A DNA stretch of 64,000 nucleotides from Enterobacteriaceae endosymbiont of Donacia fulgens (lineage in GTDB: Bacteria; Pseudomonadota; Gammaproteobacteria; Enterobacterales; Enterobacteriaceae), in NCBI RefSeq assembly GCF_012567545.1, contig NZ_CP046182.1, positions 126,324 through 190,323 on the forward strand, in the 5' to 3' direction. Of the stretch, positions 40,052-50,146 are shown in pieces (position 1 is the first letter of the stretch; every line of letters begins with the position of its first letter). The notes below the pieces were generated by a model. The model worked only from the letters and a program-made list of their open reading frames with translations, was not told the origin of the DNA and did no database searches. The position numbers and the translations under genes are program-made.

Positions 40052-40813
40052 TTAATTAACTTTATGTATTCGATTAAATCTAATTTTAAAAAACCATGAA
40101 TTTGATTTCTTTTGAATATTTAACCAAATTAATATAGCTTTTCCTAATAAATATTTTTTATGAACAAATCCCCAATATCTACTATCAAAACTATCATCAC
40201 GATTATCACCCATAACAAAATAATAATTATTTGGAATTATCCAAGTATATAATGGAACATTTTTTTGTTTATATATATTTAATGTTTCATTTTCTAATTC
40301 AGGCATAAATAAAATTTTATGTGATAATTTATTTATATATTCTGTATATTGGAATAATCTTAATCCACCCAAAATATGGTGTTTTTTAGAATTTTTAAAA
40401 ATTTTAATAAATTTACTTTTTTTTAATTTTTTATATTTAAAAATATTTTTTTTAAAATTTTTACTCTTTAAAAGAGTTACTTGTTTATTTTTATAATTAT
40501 AAACAATAATATCTCCTGGTAAACCAATAATTCTTTTAACATAATTTATTTTAGTATTTTTAGGATATTTAAAAACTACTATATCCCCTCTATTAGGTAT
40601 TTTATTATTAATAATAATCTTATTATTCAAAGGATTTTTAATTCCATAAATAAATTTATTTACTAGAATAAAATCACCTTCTAATAAGGTAGGCATCATT
40701 GAATTTGATGGAATATAAAAAGGTTCATATATAAATGAACGAATTATAAAAATTAATAATATTATAGGTAATAAAAAACTTATTTGTTTTATCCAATATT
40801 TTTTTTTTAACAT
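40052..40813 (-). CDS. lepB: signal peptidase I LepB (short, one membrane segment)
   Basis: LepB removes signal peptides on the periplasmic side of the inner membrane. The Ser/Lys dyad is present: Ser38 in [10 protein letters not shown] and Lys93 in [28 protein letters not shown] completes box E. It has 253 residues against 324 in E. coli. The missing N-terminal part corresponds to the first transmembrane helix and its cytoplasmic loop; only the helix [19 protein letters not shown] remains, giving a simpler single-span topology. Substrates in this window include PotD, SurA and the OmpA-type protein. Confidence 0.96.
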   Translation of the reverse strand: MLKKKYWIKQISFLLPIILLIFIIRSFIYEPFYIPSNSMMPTLLEGDFILVNKFIYGIKNPLNNKIIINNKIPNRGDIVVFKYPKNTKINYVKRIIGLPGDIIVYNYKNKQVTLLKSKNFKKNIFKYKKLKKSKFIKIFKNSKKHHILGGLRLFQYTEYINKLSHKILFMPELENETLNIYKQKNVPLYTWIIPNNYYFVMGDNRDDSFDSRYWGFVHKKYLLGKAILIWLNIQKKSNSWFFKIRFNRIHKVN

Positions 40814-40928
40814 ATATTTTTTATAGTAAAAGTTAAATATATTATTTTTTATATAAATAAAATAATTTAAATTTTTATTTAGTAAATAAATATATATATT
40901 ACTATTTAAATTATATTTTATAAATAAA

Positions 40929-42719
40929 TTATTTATTTATCTTTAACATAGCTAAAAAAACTGAAGTTGGTAATTTTATATTACCAATATTTTTCATTCT
41001 TTTTTTTCCTTCTTTTTGTTTTTGAATTAATTTTTTTTTTCTACTAATATCTCCTCCATAACATTTTGCAATAACATTTTTTCTTAATTGTTTAATATTT
41101 GTACTAGAAATAATTTTTTTTCCTATTGTAGCTTGAATTGTAATATCAAATTGTTGTCTTGGAATTAATTTTTTAATTTTTTCTATTAAAATACGACTAT
41201 AAGAATAAATTTTTTTTTTATAAGTAATTGTTGTTAATGCATCAACATTTTTTTTATTAATAAGAATATTAATACAAATTAAATCAGATTTTTTAAAATT
41301 TATAAAATTATAATCTAAAGATCCATATCCTTTTGTAATAGATTTTAATTTATCAAAAAAATTTATAATTACTTCAATCATAGGTATTTCATAAATTAAT
41401 ATTACTTGATTACCATGATATATTATATCTTTTTGTATCCCATTTTTTGTTATACATAATTGAATAATTTTTCCTATATATTTAATAGGGGAAATAATTT
41501 TACATTTTAAAATAGGTTCTCTTATTTCTTTTATTAAGAAAGATGATGGAAATTTAGATGGATTATCTATATATAAAATATCTTTATTAATTGTTTCTAT
41601 CTCATATTTTACAGAAGGTGCAGTAGTAATAATATTTATATTATATTCTTTTAATAAACGTTGTTGTATAATTTCCATATGTAATAAACCTAAAAAACCA
41701 CATCTATATCCATAACCTAATATTTCTGAATTTTCTGGTTCAAAAAATAAAGCAGAATCATTTAAACTTAATTTTTTTAATGCATTACTAAAAATTTTAT
41801 ATTCGTCTGATATTATTGGAAATAAACCAGCAAAAACTTTAGGAACACTTTTTTTAAATCCAGATAACATTATATTAGATGGTTTTATATATGATGTTAT
41901 AGTAGCTCCTACTGGAACTTCATTTATATTTTTTATACCTAAAACTATCCAACCAACATCACCACATTTTAATACATTTAAATTTATTTTTTTAGGAGTA
42001 AAAATTCCTATTTTTTCAACAACATATTTTTTTTTTGTATTTAAAATAATTATTTTCATTCCTTTAAAAATTTGACCATTTTTAATACAAATTAAAACTA
42101 TAACTCCGAGATAATTATCAAACCATGAATCTATAATAAGAGCTTGTAAAGAGGTATTAATATTTCCTTTTGGAGGGGGGATATTTTTAACTAAATTTTC
42201 TATTATTTCTTTAATTCCTAGTCCAGTTTTAGCTGAACATTTAAGAATTTCTTTAGATTTAATACCTATTATTTCTTGAATATCTTCTTGAATTTTTTTA
42301 ATATTAACAGTTAATAAATCAATTTTATTAATAACTGGTAATACTTTCAATCCCATTTTTAGAGCAGTATCACAATTAGACAAAGTTTGAGCTTCAATCC
42401 CCTGTGAAGCATCTATTAATAATAATGCTCCTTCACATGCAGATAAAGATCTAGAAACTTCATAAGAAAAATCTACATGACCTGGAGTATCAATAAAATT
42501 TAATTTATAAAAATTATTATTTTTTGCTTTATAATTTAAAGAAACACTTTGTGCTTTTATTGTAATTCCTCTTTCTCTTTCTAAATCCATAGTATCTAAT
42601 ACTTGTGATGTCATTTCTCTATTAGATAATCCACCACAAATTTCAATTAATCTATCTGCAAATGTTGATTTTCCATGATCAATATGAGCAATAATTGAAA
42701 AATTTCTTATATTTTTCAT
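40929..42719 (-). CDS. lepA: elongation factor 4 (LepA)
   Basis: A ribosome-associated GTPase that in E. coli aids 30S biogenesis and translation under ionic stress. It has 596 residues (E. coli 599). G1 AHIDHGKST, the switch region [12 protein letters not shown]3 DTPGHVDF, G4 NKIDL and the LepA-specific C-terminal domain with [13 protein letters not shown] are all present. It is the first gene of the lepA-lepB-rnc-era-acpS group, all on the minus strand. Confidence 0.99.
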   Translation of the reverse strand: MKNIRNFSIIAHIDHGKSTFADRLIEICGGLSNREMTSQVLDTMDLERERGITIKAQSVSLNYKAKNNNFYKLNFIDTPGHVDFSYEVSRSLSACEGALLLIDASQGIEAQTLSNCDTALKMGLKVLPVINKIDLLTVNIKKIQEDIQEIIGIKSKEILKCSAKTGLGIKEIIENLVKNIPPPKGNINTSLQALIIDSWFDNYLGVIVLICIKNGQIFKGMKIIILNTKKKYVVEKIGIFTPKKINLNVLKCGDVGWIVLGIKNINEVPVGATITSYIKPSNIMLSGFKKSVPKVFAGLFPIISDEYKIFSNALKKLSLNDSALFFEPENSEILGYGYRCGFLGLLHMEIIQQRLLKEYNINIITTAPSVKYEIETINKDILYIDNPSKFPSSFLIKEIREPILKCKIISPIKYIGKIIQLCITKNGIQKDIIYHGNQVILIYEIPMIEVIINFFDKLKSITKGYGSLDYNFINFKKSDLICINILINKKNVDALTTITYKKKIYSYSRILIEKIKKLIPRQQFDITIQATIGKKIISSTNIKQLRKNVIAKCYGGDISRKKKLIQKQKEGKKRMKNIGNIKLPTSVFLAMLKINK

Positions 42720-42775
42720 AAAATAATATTTTAAAACCTATAATATAAAAGAAAATTTTTTAATAAAATATATTA

Positions 42776-44821
42776 TTAATTATAATTAATACCTCTTTGT
42801 ATAAGTATAGAATTACTATTTAATTCTTTACCTCTAAATTTTTTAAATAAGATAAGAGGATCTTGAGAACTACCTAAAGATAAAAGATTATTTAAAAATT
42901 TTTTTCCAATTTTTTGATTAAATAGTCCATTTTTTTTAAAATATAAAAAAGAATCTGCAGCTAATTGTTCTGCCCATAAATAACTATAATATCCAGCAGC
43001 ATATTCTCCACCAAATACATGATTAAATACATTGGTATATTTATACCAAATAGGCATAGGAGAAATAGTTATTAAATTTTTTCTTATTTCTGTAATTAAA
43101 TCTGATATCTGATTTTTTTTATTTAAATTAAATTCGTTATGTATTCTAATATCAAATAAACTTAATTCTATTTGACGCATAAGTAATAAAGCAGAATTAT
43201 ATTTTTTAGATTTAATTAATTTATCAATTATATTTTCTGGAATATTATTTTTTTTTTTATAATGCTGAGAAATAAGTTGTAAAGATTTAATCTCCCAACA
43301 CCAATATTCCATAAATTGACTTGGAAATTCTACAATATCTAAAGGTATTCCATTAATTCCTGAAATATTAGATATATTTATTTTAGAAGTAATATGATGT
43401 AAAGCATGTCCAAATTCATGGAATAAAGTTAAAACTTCATTATGATTGAGTAAAAAAGTTTTATTAGAAGATGGGGTAAAATTACAATTAACATAAGCAA
43501 TTGGATATTGAATTATTCCATTTTCTTTTAACATTCTTGTTTGACATATATCCATCCAAGCACCACTACGTTTTTCTGTACGAATATATAAATCAAAATA
43601 AATACTTCCATATAATTGATATTTTGAATTAAAAACATCAAAAAACATAACACTTTTATGCCAAACGGATACTTTTCTTTGTTTAAAAATTAAACCATAT
43701 ATTTTATTAATAATATTAAACATACCTTTCATTACAATATTAATTGGAAAATAATCACGAATAATATTATCATCAATTCCATATAAATAAAATTTATATT
43801 TTTCTGAAAAAAATGCTATATCCCATGGATTTATTTTAACTAAATTATATTTTTTTTTAATAAAATTTTTTAAATCAAAAACTTCTTTTTCTGCTTGTTT
43901 TTTAGATAGTTTTATTAATTTATATAAAAAAGATAAAACTTTATCAACTTTTTTAGCAGATTTAACTACTAAAGATTGTTCAGAATAAGAATTATATCCT
44001 AATAATTTAGATAATTTTAGACGTAACGATAATTCTTTTATTATGATAGATTCGTTATTAAATTTAGATTTATTTTGGTCTAAAGAAGATGCTCTTGTAT
44101 TATACATATAATATATTTTTTTTCTTAATACATTATTTTTACAAAATGTTATTATAGAAGAATAAATAGGAAAATCAAAAGTAATTAAATATCCTTTTTT
44201 ATTTTTTAAAATAGCATTTTGATATAAAATATCTATTATATGATTAGGGATTCCATTTAATTCTTTTTTATCTAAAATATTTTTTTCTAACTTTTGAGTA
44301 CTATCAAAAACATTATTATTAAAAATATTTTGTAATTTTAATAAATGTGTTACATATTTTATATATATTTTTTTTTTTTCTTGAGATAATAAAATTCCTG
44401 AAAATTTAAAATCACGTATTATATTATTAAGAGATGTAATTTTTAATTTATCAAAATTTAAATTTTTTTGATTATTTTTTAATTCTATATAAGCATTATA
44501 TAAATATATATTTTGTTTAATCCATATATAATAATTAGTTATCATTTTAATAATAGTTTCATAATTTTTTCTAATTTGATTATTGTTACAAACATAATAT
44601 AAATGACTTATGGGAGAAAAAATACGATATAAATTTTCATCTAATTCTAATATTTTTTGACAAAAATTTTCCCAGTTATAATTATGTTTATATTTATTTA
44701 AAATTTTATTAATTTTTTTTTTAGAATTTTTAATTGTAATTTCTATTGCAGAAATCATACAATCATTAGTTATTTTATCAAAAGGTGGTAATAGGAAATC
44801 AGATAATAAAGGATTACACAT
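42776..44821 (-). CDS. prlC: oligopeptidase A
   Basis: A cytoplasmic M3-family zinc metallopeptidase (PrlC/OpdA) that degrades signal peptides and other short peptides after their release. It has 681 residues (E. coli 680). The zinc motif is LFHEFGHALHH, and the conserved GAWMD and GGEYAAGYYSYLWAE blocks are present. The N-terminus MCNPLLSDFLLPPF aligns with the E. coli start. Together with SecA and LepB it completes a small secretion and signal-peptide clearance set. Confidence 0.97.
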   Translation of the reverse strand: MCNPLLSDFLLPPFDKITNDCMISAIEITIKNSKKKINKILNKYKHNYNWENFCQKILELDENLYRIFSPISHLYYVCNNNQIRKNYETIIKMITNYYIWIKQNIYLYNAYIELKNNQKNLNFDKLKITSLNNIIRDFKFSGILLSQEKKKIYIKYVTHLLKLQNIFNNNVFDSTQKLEKNILDKKELNGIPNHIIDILYQNAILKNKKGYLITFDFPIYSSIITFCKNNVLRKKIYYMYNTRASSLDQNKSKFNNESIIIKELSLRLKLSKLLGYNSYSEQSLVVKSAKKVDKVLSFLYKLIKLSKKQAEKEVFDLKNFIKKKYNLVKINPWDIAFFSEKYKFYLYGIDDNIIRDYFPINIVMKGMFNIINKIYGLIFKQRKVSVWHKSVMFFDVFNSKYQLYGSIYFDLYIRTEKRSGAWMDICQTRMLKENGIIQYPIAYVNCNFTPSSNKTFLLNHNEVLTLFHEFGHALHHITSKINISNISGINGIPLDIVEFPSQFMEYWCWEIKSLQLISQHYKKKNNIPENIIDKLIKSKKYNSALLLMRQIELSLFDIRIHNEFNLNKKNQISDLITEIRKNLITISPMPIWYKYTNVFNHVFGGEYAAGYYSYLWAEQLAADSFLYFKKNGLFNQKIGKKFLNNLLSLGSSQDPLILFKKFRGKELNSNSILIQRGINYN

Positions 44822-44889
44822 AGTAAAATTCCAGTTTATATATAAAATATGATTAAAAAATATTCATAAAATAAATGTATTTTATAAAA

Positions 44890-45645
44890 TTAATTTTTAG
44901 GATTAAAAATAAAATTTTGTCTCATTATTTCAAATAGACAAATTCCTGTTGCTACAGAAACATTTAAAGAATTTAAATTATTAAACATAGGTATAGAAAT
45001 TAATAAATCACATTTTTTTTTAATAGTATTTTTAATACCTTTATCTTCAGATCCCATGATTAAACATATAGGATATATTAATTTATTATAATAAATAATA
45101 CTATTTTTTTTATTATTATCAGCTCCCATTATTTTAATTTTATAAGACTTTAGAAGATCAATAGTATTTTTTAAATTTTTTACAAAAATTATAGGTATAT
45201 ATTCTGATGTTCCACAAGATATTTTTTTTACCATAGCATTTATTTTAACAGAATTCTTCTTAGGTAAAATAATCATATTAACATTAAATGCAACAGCACT
45301 TCTTATGCATGCTCCTAAATTATGAGTATCTGTAATTCTATCTAAAATAAGAATAAATATTTTTTTTGAAATATTAATAATTTTTAAAATATCTTTTTCA
45401 GTGAAAGATTTTGATATATTTATTATTGCCATAATTCCTTGGTGAATACTATTATTAGTTTTTTTATTAAGCCATTTTTTATTTACTCTATGTATATTTA
45501 TGTTATATTTATTAATATAATAAAATAATTCTTTAATTTTATTAGATTTTTTTTTACTATTTAAAATAAATATCTCTTTTAAAGAAAGAGGATTTTTTTT
45601 TAAAATATTAATAACAGAATGTATTCCAAAAATAATATCTTTCAT
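44890..45645 (-). CDS. rlmB: 23S rRNA (guanosine-2251-2'-O)-methyltransferase RlmB
   Basis: A SpoU/TrmH-family knotted methyltransferase that methylates G2251 in the peptidyl-transferase P loop. It has 251 residues (E. coli 243). The N-terminal L30e-like substrate domain opens with IIFGIHSVINILK, and the three SPOUT motifs follow: LDRITDTHNLGACIRSA, ICLIMGSEDKGI and IPMFNNLNSLNVSVATGI. It lies near miaA-mutL, an eroded version of the E. coli mutL-miaA-hfq...rnr-rlmB stretch; hfq, hflX, hflKC and rnr are absent here. Confidence 0.97.
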   Translation of the reverse strand: MKDIIFGIHSVINILKKNPLSLKEIFILNSKKKSNKIKELFYYINKYNINIHRVNKKWLNKKTNNSIHQGIMAIINISKSFTEKDILKIINISKKIFILILDRITDTHNLGACIRSAVAFNVNMIILPKKNSVKINAMVKKISCGTSEYIPIIFVKNLKNTIDLLKSYKIKIMGADNNKKNSIIYYNKLIYPICLIMGSEDKGIKNTIKKKCDLLISIPMFNNLNSLNVSVATGICLFEIMRQNFIFNPKN

Positions 45646-45731
45646 AATTATTTAATAATTATTTTTAATAAATTAAATATATTGTAAAATAAAAATATAA
45701 ATTTTAACTTTTTTTTAAAATTATGTAAAAT

Positions 45732-46685
45732 TTATTGATTTAATTTTTCTTTTATAAATTTAATGATAAAATCATAAGCTTTATAAATAGAGTTGCTATC
45801 AAACCAATATATATTTTTCCAATAACGTAACCAAGTTAGTTGTTTTTTTGCTAAATGACGTGTATTAATAGTAGTTTGTTCAATCATTTCTTTATAAGAA
45901 ATTTTATTTAAAATATATAAAAACATTTGTTTATATCCAATGCAACGTATTGCAGGAAAATCAATTTTTAAATATTCATTTTTAATAAGATCTCTTACTT
46001 CTTTTTCAAAACCTAATTCTAACATTTTAAAAATTCTCTTTTCTATATTTTTATATAAAATTTGTCTATTATAATAAGTTAATCCAAATTGATATATTTT
46101 ATAAGGAATTTTAGTACCTATATTTTTTTGTAATTCACTTAATGGTTTACCAGTTAAAAAAAATATTTCTAAAGCTCTTAAATTTCTTTGTATATCATTA
46201 CGATGAATCTTATTTGCAGATATAATATCAACTGTTTTTAACATATGATGATATGATTTATATAATTTATCTTTTATTTTATTAGTAATTATTTTACGTA
46301 TTTTAAGATTAGATTTAGGTAATAAAGGAGAAATAGTATTAATTAATTTATTATAATAAAACATATTTCCTCCAACTAAAAATGGGATTTTTCCTCTTTT
46401 AATAATTTCATCTATGATTTTTAAAACATCATGATAAAATTCCATAACAGAATATAATTGATAAGGTTCTTTAATATCAATTAACCAATGTTTTTCATAA
46501 AAAAAATCATTTTTTTTTGGTTTATCAGTTCCTATATCTAATTTTTTATAAATTAAAGATGAATCTACACTAATTAATTCAATAGGTAAAATTTTTGCTA
46601 ATCTAGTAGCTAAATAAGTTTTTTTAGATGCTGTAGTTCCCATTAAAAAAATAACTATTGGTAATTTTTTATTTTTTTTATTCAT
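45732..46685 (-). CDS. miaA: tRNA dimethylallyltransferase MiaA (altered P-loop)
   Basis: MiaA adds a dimethylallyl group to A37 of tRNAs that read UNN codons. I take the ATG at 46685: it gives 317 residues (E. coli 316), aligns with the E. coli start and avoids overlap with mutL; a longer form would need a TTG at 46712. The DSSLIYKKLDIGTDKP and HWLIDIKEPYQLYSV blocks and the C-terminal KKQLTWLRYW are conserved. The P-loop at residues 16-23 reads GTTASKKT where the family has GPTASGKT: the glycine before the catalytic Lys is Lys (codon AAA), and Pro is Thr. This may impair activity; the rest of the gene looks under selection. Confidence 0.93.
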   Translation of the reverse strand: MNKKNKKLPIVIFLMGTTASKKTYLATRLAKILPIELISVDSSLIYKKLDIGTDKPKKNDFFYEKHWLIDIKEPYQLYSVMEFYHDVLKIIDEIIKRGKIPFLVGGNMFYYNKLINTISPLLPKSNLKIRKIITNKIKDKLYKSYHHMLKTVDIISANKIHRNDIQRNLRALEIFFLTGKPLSELQKNIGTKIPYKIYQFGLTYYNRQILYKNIEKRIFKMLELGFEKEVRDLIKNEYLKIDFPAIRCIGYKQMFLYILNKISYKEMIEQTTINTRHLAKKQLTWLRYWKNIYWFDSNSIYKAYDFIIKFIKEKLNQ

Positions 46686-46693
46686 ATTATCAA

Positions 46694-48397
46694 TTATATG
46701 TTTATTAAACAAAATAATTTTTTTATAGAAAAATTATTTTCTTCTAATTTTAATAATTCTAATTCCATTAATAAATTTATAATTTTAGAATAATCCCATA
46801 ATGTATATATATTAATTATATAATTAATTATCCATTTTTTAATTTTAATTAAAGAAATTTTTTTTATATTTATAAAATATTTTAATAAATTTAAAAAAAA
46901 ATCTTTTATATTATAAAATGATATAAATATAGGGACACATAATATGTAAATATTCTTTTTATTATTTAATTTTAAATTAAAACCTAGTTTTATTAAAAAA
47001 AGTTTTATTTTATATAAAATAAAATATTCTTTTTCTTTTATTTTTATTTTAATATTTGTTTTTATTTTACTTATAATATTTTTTTTTTCTAAATGTAATT
47101 TAAATTTTATTTGTAATAATAAAAAAATTATTTTTTTTATTAAAATAGAGTATAAAAAATTTTCTTTTTCTATAATAATATAAGTATTTTTTAAAATTGT
47201 TAAAAATTTACCAAAATTTTTAAAATAAAAATTTGGTAAATTATCTAAATAGATTATCTTTTTTTTTTTAATATCATTAAATAATGATTTATTTGTAATT
47301 AATAACTTATTTTTGGTCAAAAAATATTCTAAATTTTGTTCATTTTCTTTATTATTTTTTAATAAACTAATATTTTTTGTATTTTTTAAAAAATTATTAT
47401 TAAATAATAATTTTTTAATATTTTTAAATATAAAATTATATATTAATTTTATGTTATAAAAACATATATCATTTTTTTGAGGATGTATATTTATATCAAT
47501 TTGATTAGGTTCTATTTTTAAAAAAAATATAAAAGAAAAACTATAATCATTATTTAAATAACTATATATTATTTCTTTAATAATACGATAAATAAAATTA
47601 GTAGATACTATACGATTATTAACATAAAGATATTTAAATAAGGTGTTTGTTGAATTTTCTTTTTTAAAAAAAACTATCCATCCATATAATTCTAATTTTT
47701 TATATATATAATCTATTTTTAATGCATTTTTTAAAAAATAATTACCACAAATAATTTTTATTCTATTTGAATAAGAAACATTATCAGTTACTTGTTTAAA
47801 ATTATAAATAATTTTATTATTATATTTAAATTGTATTCCTATACCAAATTTCATTAAAATAATTTTTTTAATAATATTTTTAATATAAATAAACTCTATT
47901 TTTTCACTAGAAAGATATGATCTTCTCGCAGGAAAATTATAAAAAAGATCAGACAAAATAATAGTAGTTCCTATAGGATGTGAAATTGGTTTTAAATAAA
48001 TAATTTTTTCATTAAACCCTTCTGTATATAATTGCCAAGCAATTTTTTGTCTTAATGTTTTAGATGTAATAGTCATTCTAGATATAGTTTTTATACTAGT
48101 TAAAGCTTCTCCTCTAAAACCAAAACTTTCAAAAGAATCTAGATCATCTAGATTATTTATCTTACTTGTAGCATATCTTTTAATACACAAAATTAAATTT
48201 TTTTTATTCATCCCTATCCCATTATCATTTATATAAATGTATTTTATACCTCCTTTTTTTATACATAAATTTATTTGTGATGCTTTTGCATCAATACTAT
48301 TTTCAATTAATTCTTTAATAACAGTAGCAGGTCTATCTATTACTTCCCCTGCAGCTATCTTTTTTATAACATCTTTAGGTAAAATTTTAATAGACAT
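46694..48397 (-). CDS. mutL: DNA mismatch repair protein MutL
   Basis: MutL links MutS mismatch recognition to downstream excision. It has 567 residues (E. coli 615). The GHKL ATPase domain is well conserved: IAAGEVIDRPATVIKELIENS, INDNGIGM, FGFRGEALTSI and GTTIILSDLFYNFPARR-type motifs. The linker and C-terminal dimerisation domain are AT-biased, rich in Lys/Asn/Ile and shorter than usual. No endonuclease motif DQHA(X)2E is seen, as expected for the E. coli type, which relies on MutH. Its end lies 8 bases before miaA. Confidence 0.96.
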   Translation of the reverse strand: MSIKILPKDVIKKIAAGEVIDRPATVIKELIENSIDAKASQINLCIKKGGIKYIYINDNGIGMNKKNLILCIKRYATSKINNLDDLDSFESFGFRGEALTSIKTISRMTITSKTLRQKIAWQLYTEGFNEKIIYLKPISHPIGTTIILSDLFYNFPARRSYLSSEKIEFIYIKNIIKKIILMKFGIGIQFKYNNKIIYNFKQVTDNVSYSNRIKIICGNYFLKNALKIDYIYKKLELYGWIVFFKKENSTNTLFKYLYVNNRIVSTNFIYRIIKEIIYSYLNNDYSFSFIFFLKIEPNQIDINIHPQKNDICFYNIKLIYNFIFKNIKKLLFNNNFLKNTKNISLLKNNKENEQNLEYFLTKNKLLITNKSLFNDIKKKKIIYLDNLPNFYFKNFGKFLTILKNTYIIIEKENFLYSILIKKIIFLLLQIKFKLHLEKKNIISKIKTNIKIKIKEKEYFILYKIKLFLIKLGFNLKLNNKKNIYILCVPIFISFYNIKDFFLNLLKYFINIKKISLIKIKKWIINYIINIYTLWDYSKIINLLMELELLKLEENNFSIKKLFCLINI

Positions 48398-48457
48398 TAA
48401 ATATTATATTAATAAAAAAATTTGTAATATATATTATTACTATTTATTAATATATAA

Positions 48458-48531
48458 AGCGGGAAACGAGATTCGAACTCGCGACCCCAACCATGGCAAG
48501 GTTGTGCTCTACCATACTGAGCTATTCCCGC
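48458..48531 (-). tRNA. tRNA-Gly (anticodon GCC)
   Basis: A 74-base cloverleaf close to E. coli tRNA-Gly(GCC): acceptor GCGGGAA/TTCCCGC, D-arm GCTC/GAGC with one extra loop base, anticodon stem CAACC/GGTTG with loop TTGCCAT, T-arm GCGAG/CTCGT (one G-U pair) and discriminator U. The 3' CCA is not encoded. It lies between mutL and orn, all on the minus strand. Confidence 0.97.
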
Positions 48532-48584
48532 TAATATATAATTATAAATAATAATTTAATCATATTAAATTTAACTTTTATTTG

Positions 48585-49154
48585 TCAATCTATTTTAGAT
48601 AATAATTTATTATTAAAAACAAAATTTTTATAAAATTTTAATTCATTTATAGATTCATATATATCATTATATGCATTATGTTGATGTTTTTTTTCTTCTA
48701 ATTTAGAATAAATTTTAGGTTTCCATCTTTTAACAAGTTCTTTTATTGAACTAATATCAATATTTCGATAATGAAAATATTTTTCTAATTTAGGCATATA
48801 ATTATATAAAAATATACGATCTTTATAAATACTATTACCACATAAAGGTGTGGTATTAGGTTTAATATAATATTTTAAGAAATCTAAAATATATATTTCT
48901 GCTTTTTTTTCATTAAATTTACTATTTTTAATTCTTTTAATTAAACCAGTTTTTTTATGTATATTTTTACACCATGAATTCATATAATTTAAAATATTAT
49001 TTGATTGATATATTGGGATAACTATACCTTTATTTATAATATCTAAATTAATATTAGTAATAACTATAGCAATTTCAATTATATGATCTTTATTAGGATT
49101 AAGTCCTGTCATTTCTAAATCTAACCATATTAATAAATTATTATTAATTTGCAC
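48585..49154 (-). CDS. orn: oligoribonuclease
   Basis: Orn is a DEDDh 3'-5' exonuclease that finishes the degradation of di- and short oligoribonucleotides. It has 189 residues (E. coli 181). The first DEDD pair is D12 and E14 in LIWLDLEMTGL, the third acid lies in GNSIYKDRIFL, and HNAYNDIYESI carries the catalytic His and last Asp. In E. coli rsgA and psd lie across from orn on the other strand; here rsgA is gone and the broken psd follows directly on the plus strand. Confidence 0.96.
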   Translation of the reverse strand: MQINNNLLIWLDLEMTGLNPNKDHIIEIAIVITNINLDIINKGIVIPIYQSNNILNYMNSWCKNIHKKTGLIKRIKNSKFNEKKAEIYILDFLKYYIKPNTTPLCGNSIYKDRIFLYNYMPKLEKYFHYRNIDISSIKELVKRWKPKIYSKLEEKKHQHNAYNDIYESINELKFYKNFVFNNKLLSKID

Positions 49155-49253
49155 AAATATCCTTATTTTATTTATAATTTAAGTTTTTAAATATTATTAT
49201 ATATTGTTTTTTTATATTATATTAAAATATTTCATAAAATAATTAATTATAAA

Positions 49254-50123
49254 ATGAAGAAAAAATATATATATATATAAAATTTATTACCAAAATTATT
49301 AATTACAAAATTTTTTAGTTATTTTTCAAAAAAAAAACTTAGTTTAATAACTAATTTTTTTATATTTCTATATATTAAAACATATAAAATAAATATGAAA
49401 GAAACACAATATCCTAATATTTTTTATTATAAAACTTTTAATAAATTTTTTATAAGAAAATTAAATATGAATAATAGACCAATTGATAATAATATAAATC
49501 ACATAATTCAAAATACAGATGGTATTATTAATGAATTAGGTATTATAAAAAAAAATAAACTTTTGCAATTTAAAGGTTGTAAATATTTATTATATGATCT
49601 TTTAGGCCAAAATAAAAATATATATAAAATTTTCACTAATGGATATTTTATTAATATATATTTATCACCTAGAAATTATCATAGAATACATATATCTTAT
49701 AATGGTTTTTTATTAAAAATGATATATATACCTGGAAAGTCATTTCCAGTTAATAATATATTTTCTGAAAATTTACGTAATTTATTTATTTTAAATGAAA
49801 GAGTAATTTTTTTATTTAAAATATCTTTTGGTTTTATGATTAAAATTTTAATTGGTACTTAAATAGTAGGTAGTATTTATAATTCTTGGTATGGTTTAGT
49901 TATTTCTTCTAAAAAAAATAATATTAAAACTTGGAATTGGCCATATATTAAAAATCTTTATAAAAAAGATTCTATTTTTTTAAAAAAAAGGAGAAGAAAG
50001 GGGTTATTTTAATTTAGGTTCAACTGTTATTACTTTATTTCCTCCTAAAACAATTAAATTTAATCCTATTTAAAAAAAGGATTAAATATTAAAATTGGAG
50101 AATTATTAGCTTATGTTATTTAA
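49254..50123 (+). pseudogene. psd: broken phosphatidylserine decarboxylase gene
   Basis: Psd would make phosphatidylethanolamine. Homology to E. coli Psd can be followed end to end, but the frame is broken four times. From the ATG at 49254 there is a TAA at 49278-49280 inside a TA repeat, then readable N-terminal helix sequence (LLPKLLITKFF) without a new start until ATG 49395. A long frame then covers YKTFNKFF, YLSPRNYHRIH and NERVIFLF until an in-frame TAA at 49860-49862, just before IVGSI. A frame change follows at the A8 run 49982-49989, leading into GEERGYFNLGSTVI, which includes the LGST self-cleavage site. Another one-base change lies near 50070. Transcriptional slippage could fix the A-tract shifts but not the two stops. 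I judge it non-functional. Confidence 0.9.
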
Positions 50124-50146
50124 CATAAAATATTTTAAAAAAAATA

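Noticed and set aside
46686-46712. A TTG start for miaA nine codons earlier
   Set aside because: It overlaps mutL, while the ATG at 46685 matches the family start and length.
48237-48551. A 104-codon plus-strand frame overlapping mutL and the tRNA-Gly gene
   Set aside because: It is antisense to conserved mutL and its end reads the tRNA-Gly gene backwards; no homology of its own.
49395-49862. A functional short protein from the long open part of psd
   Set aside because: It lacks both the N-terminal region and the LGST processing site, so it could not form the pyruvoyl enzyme.
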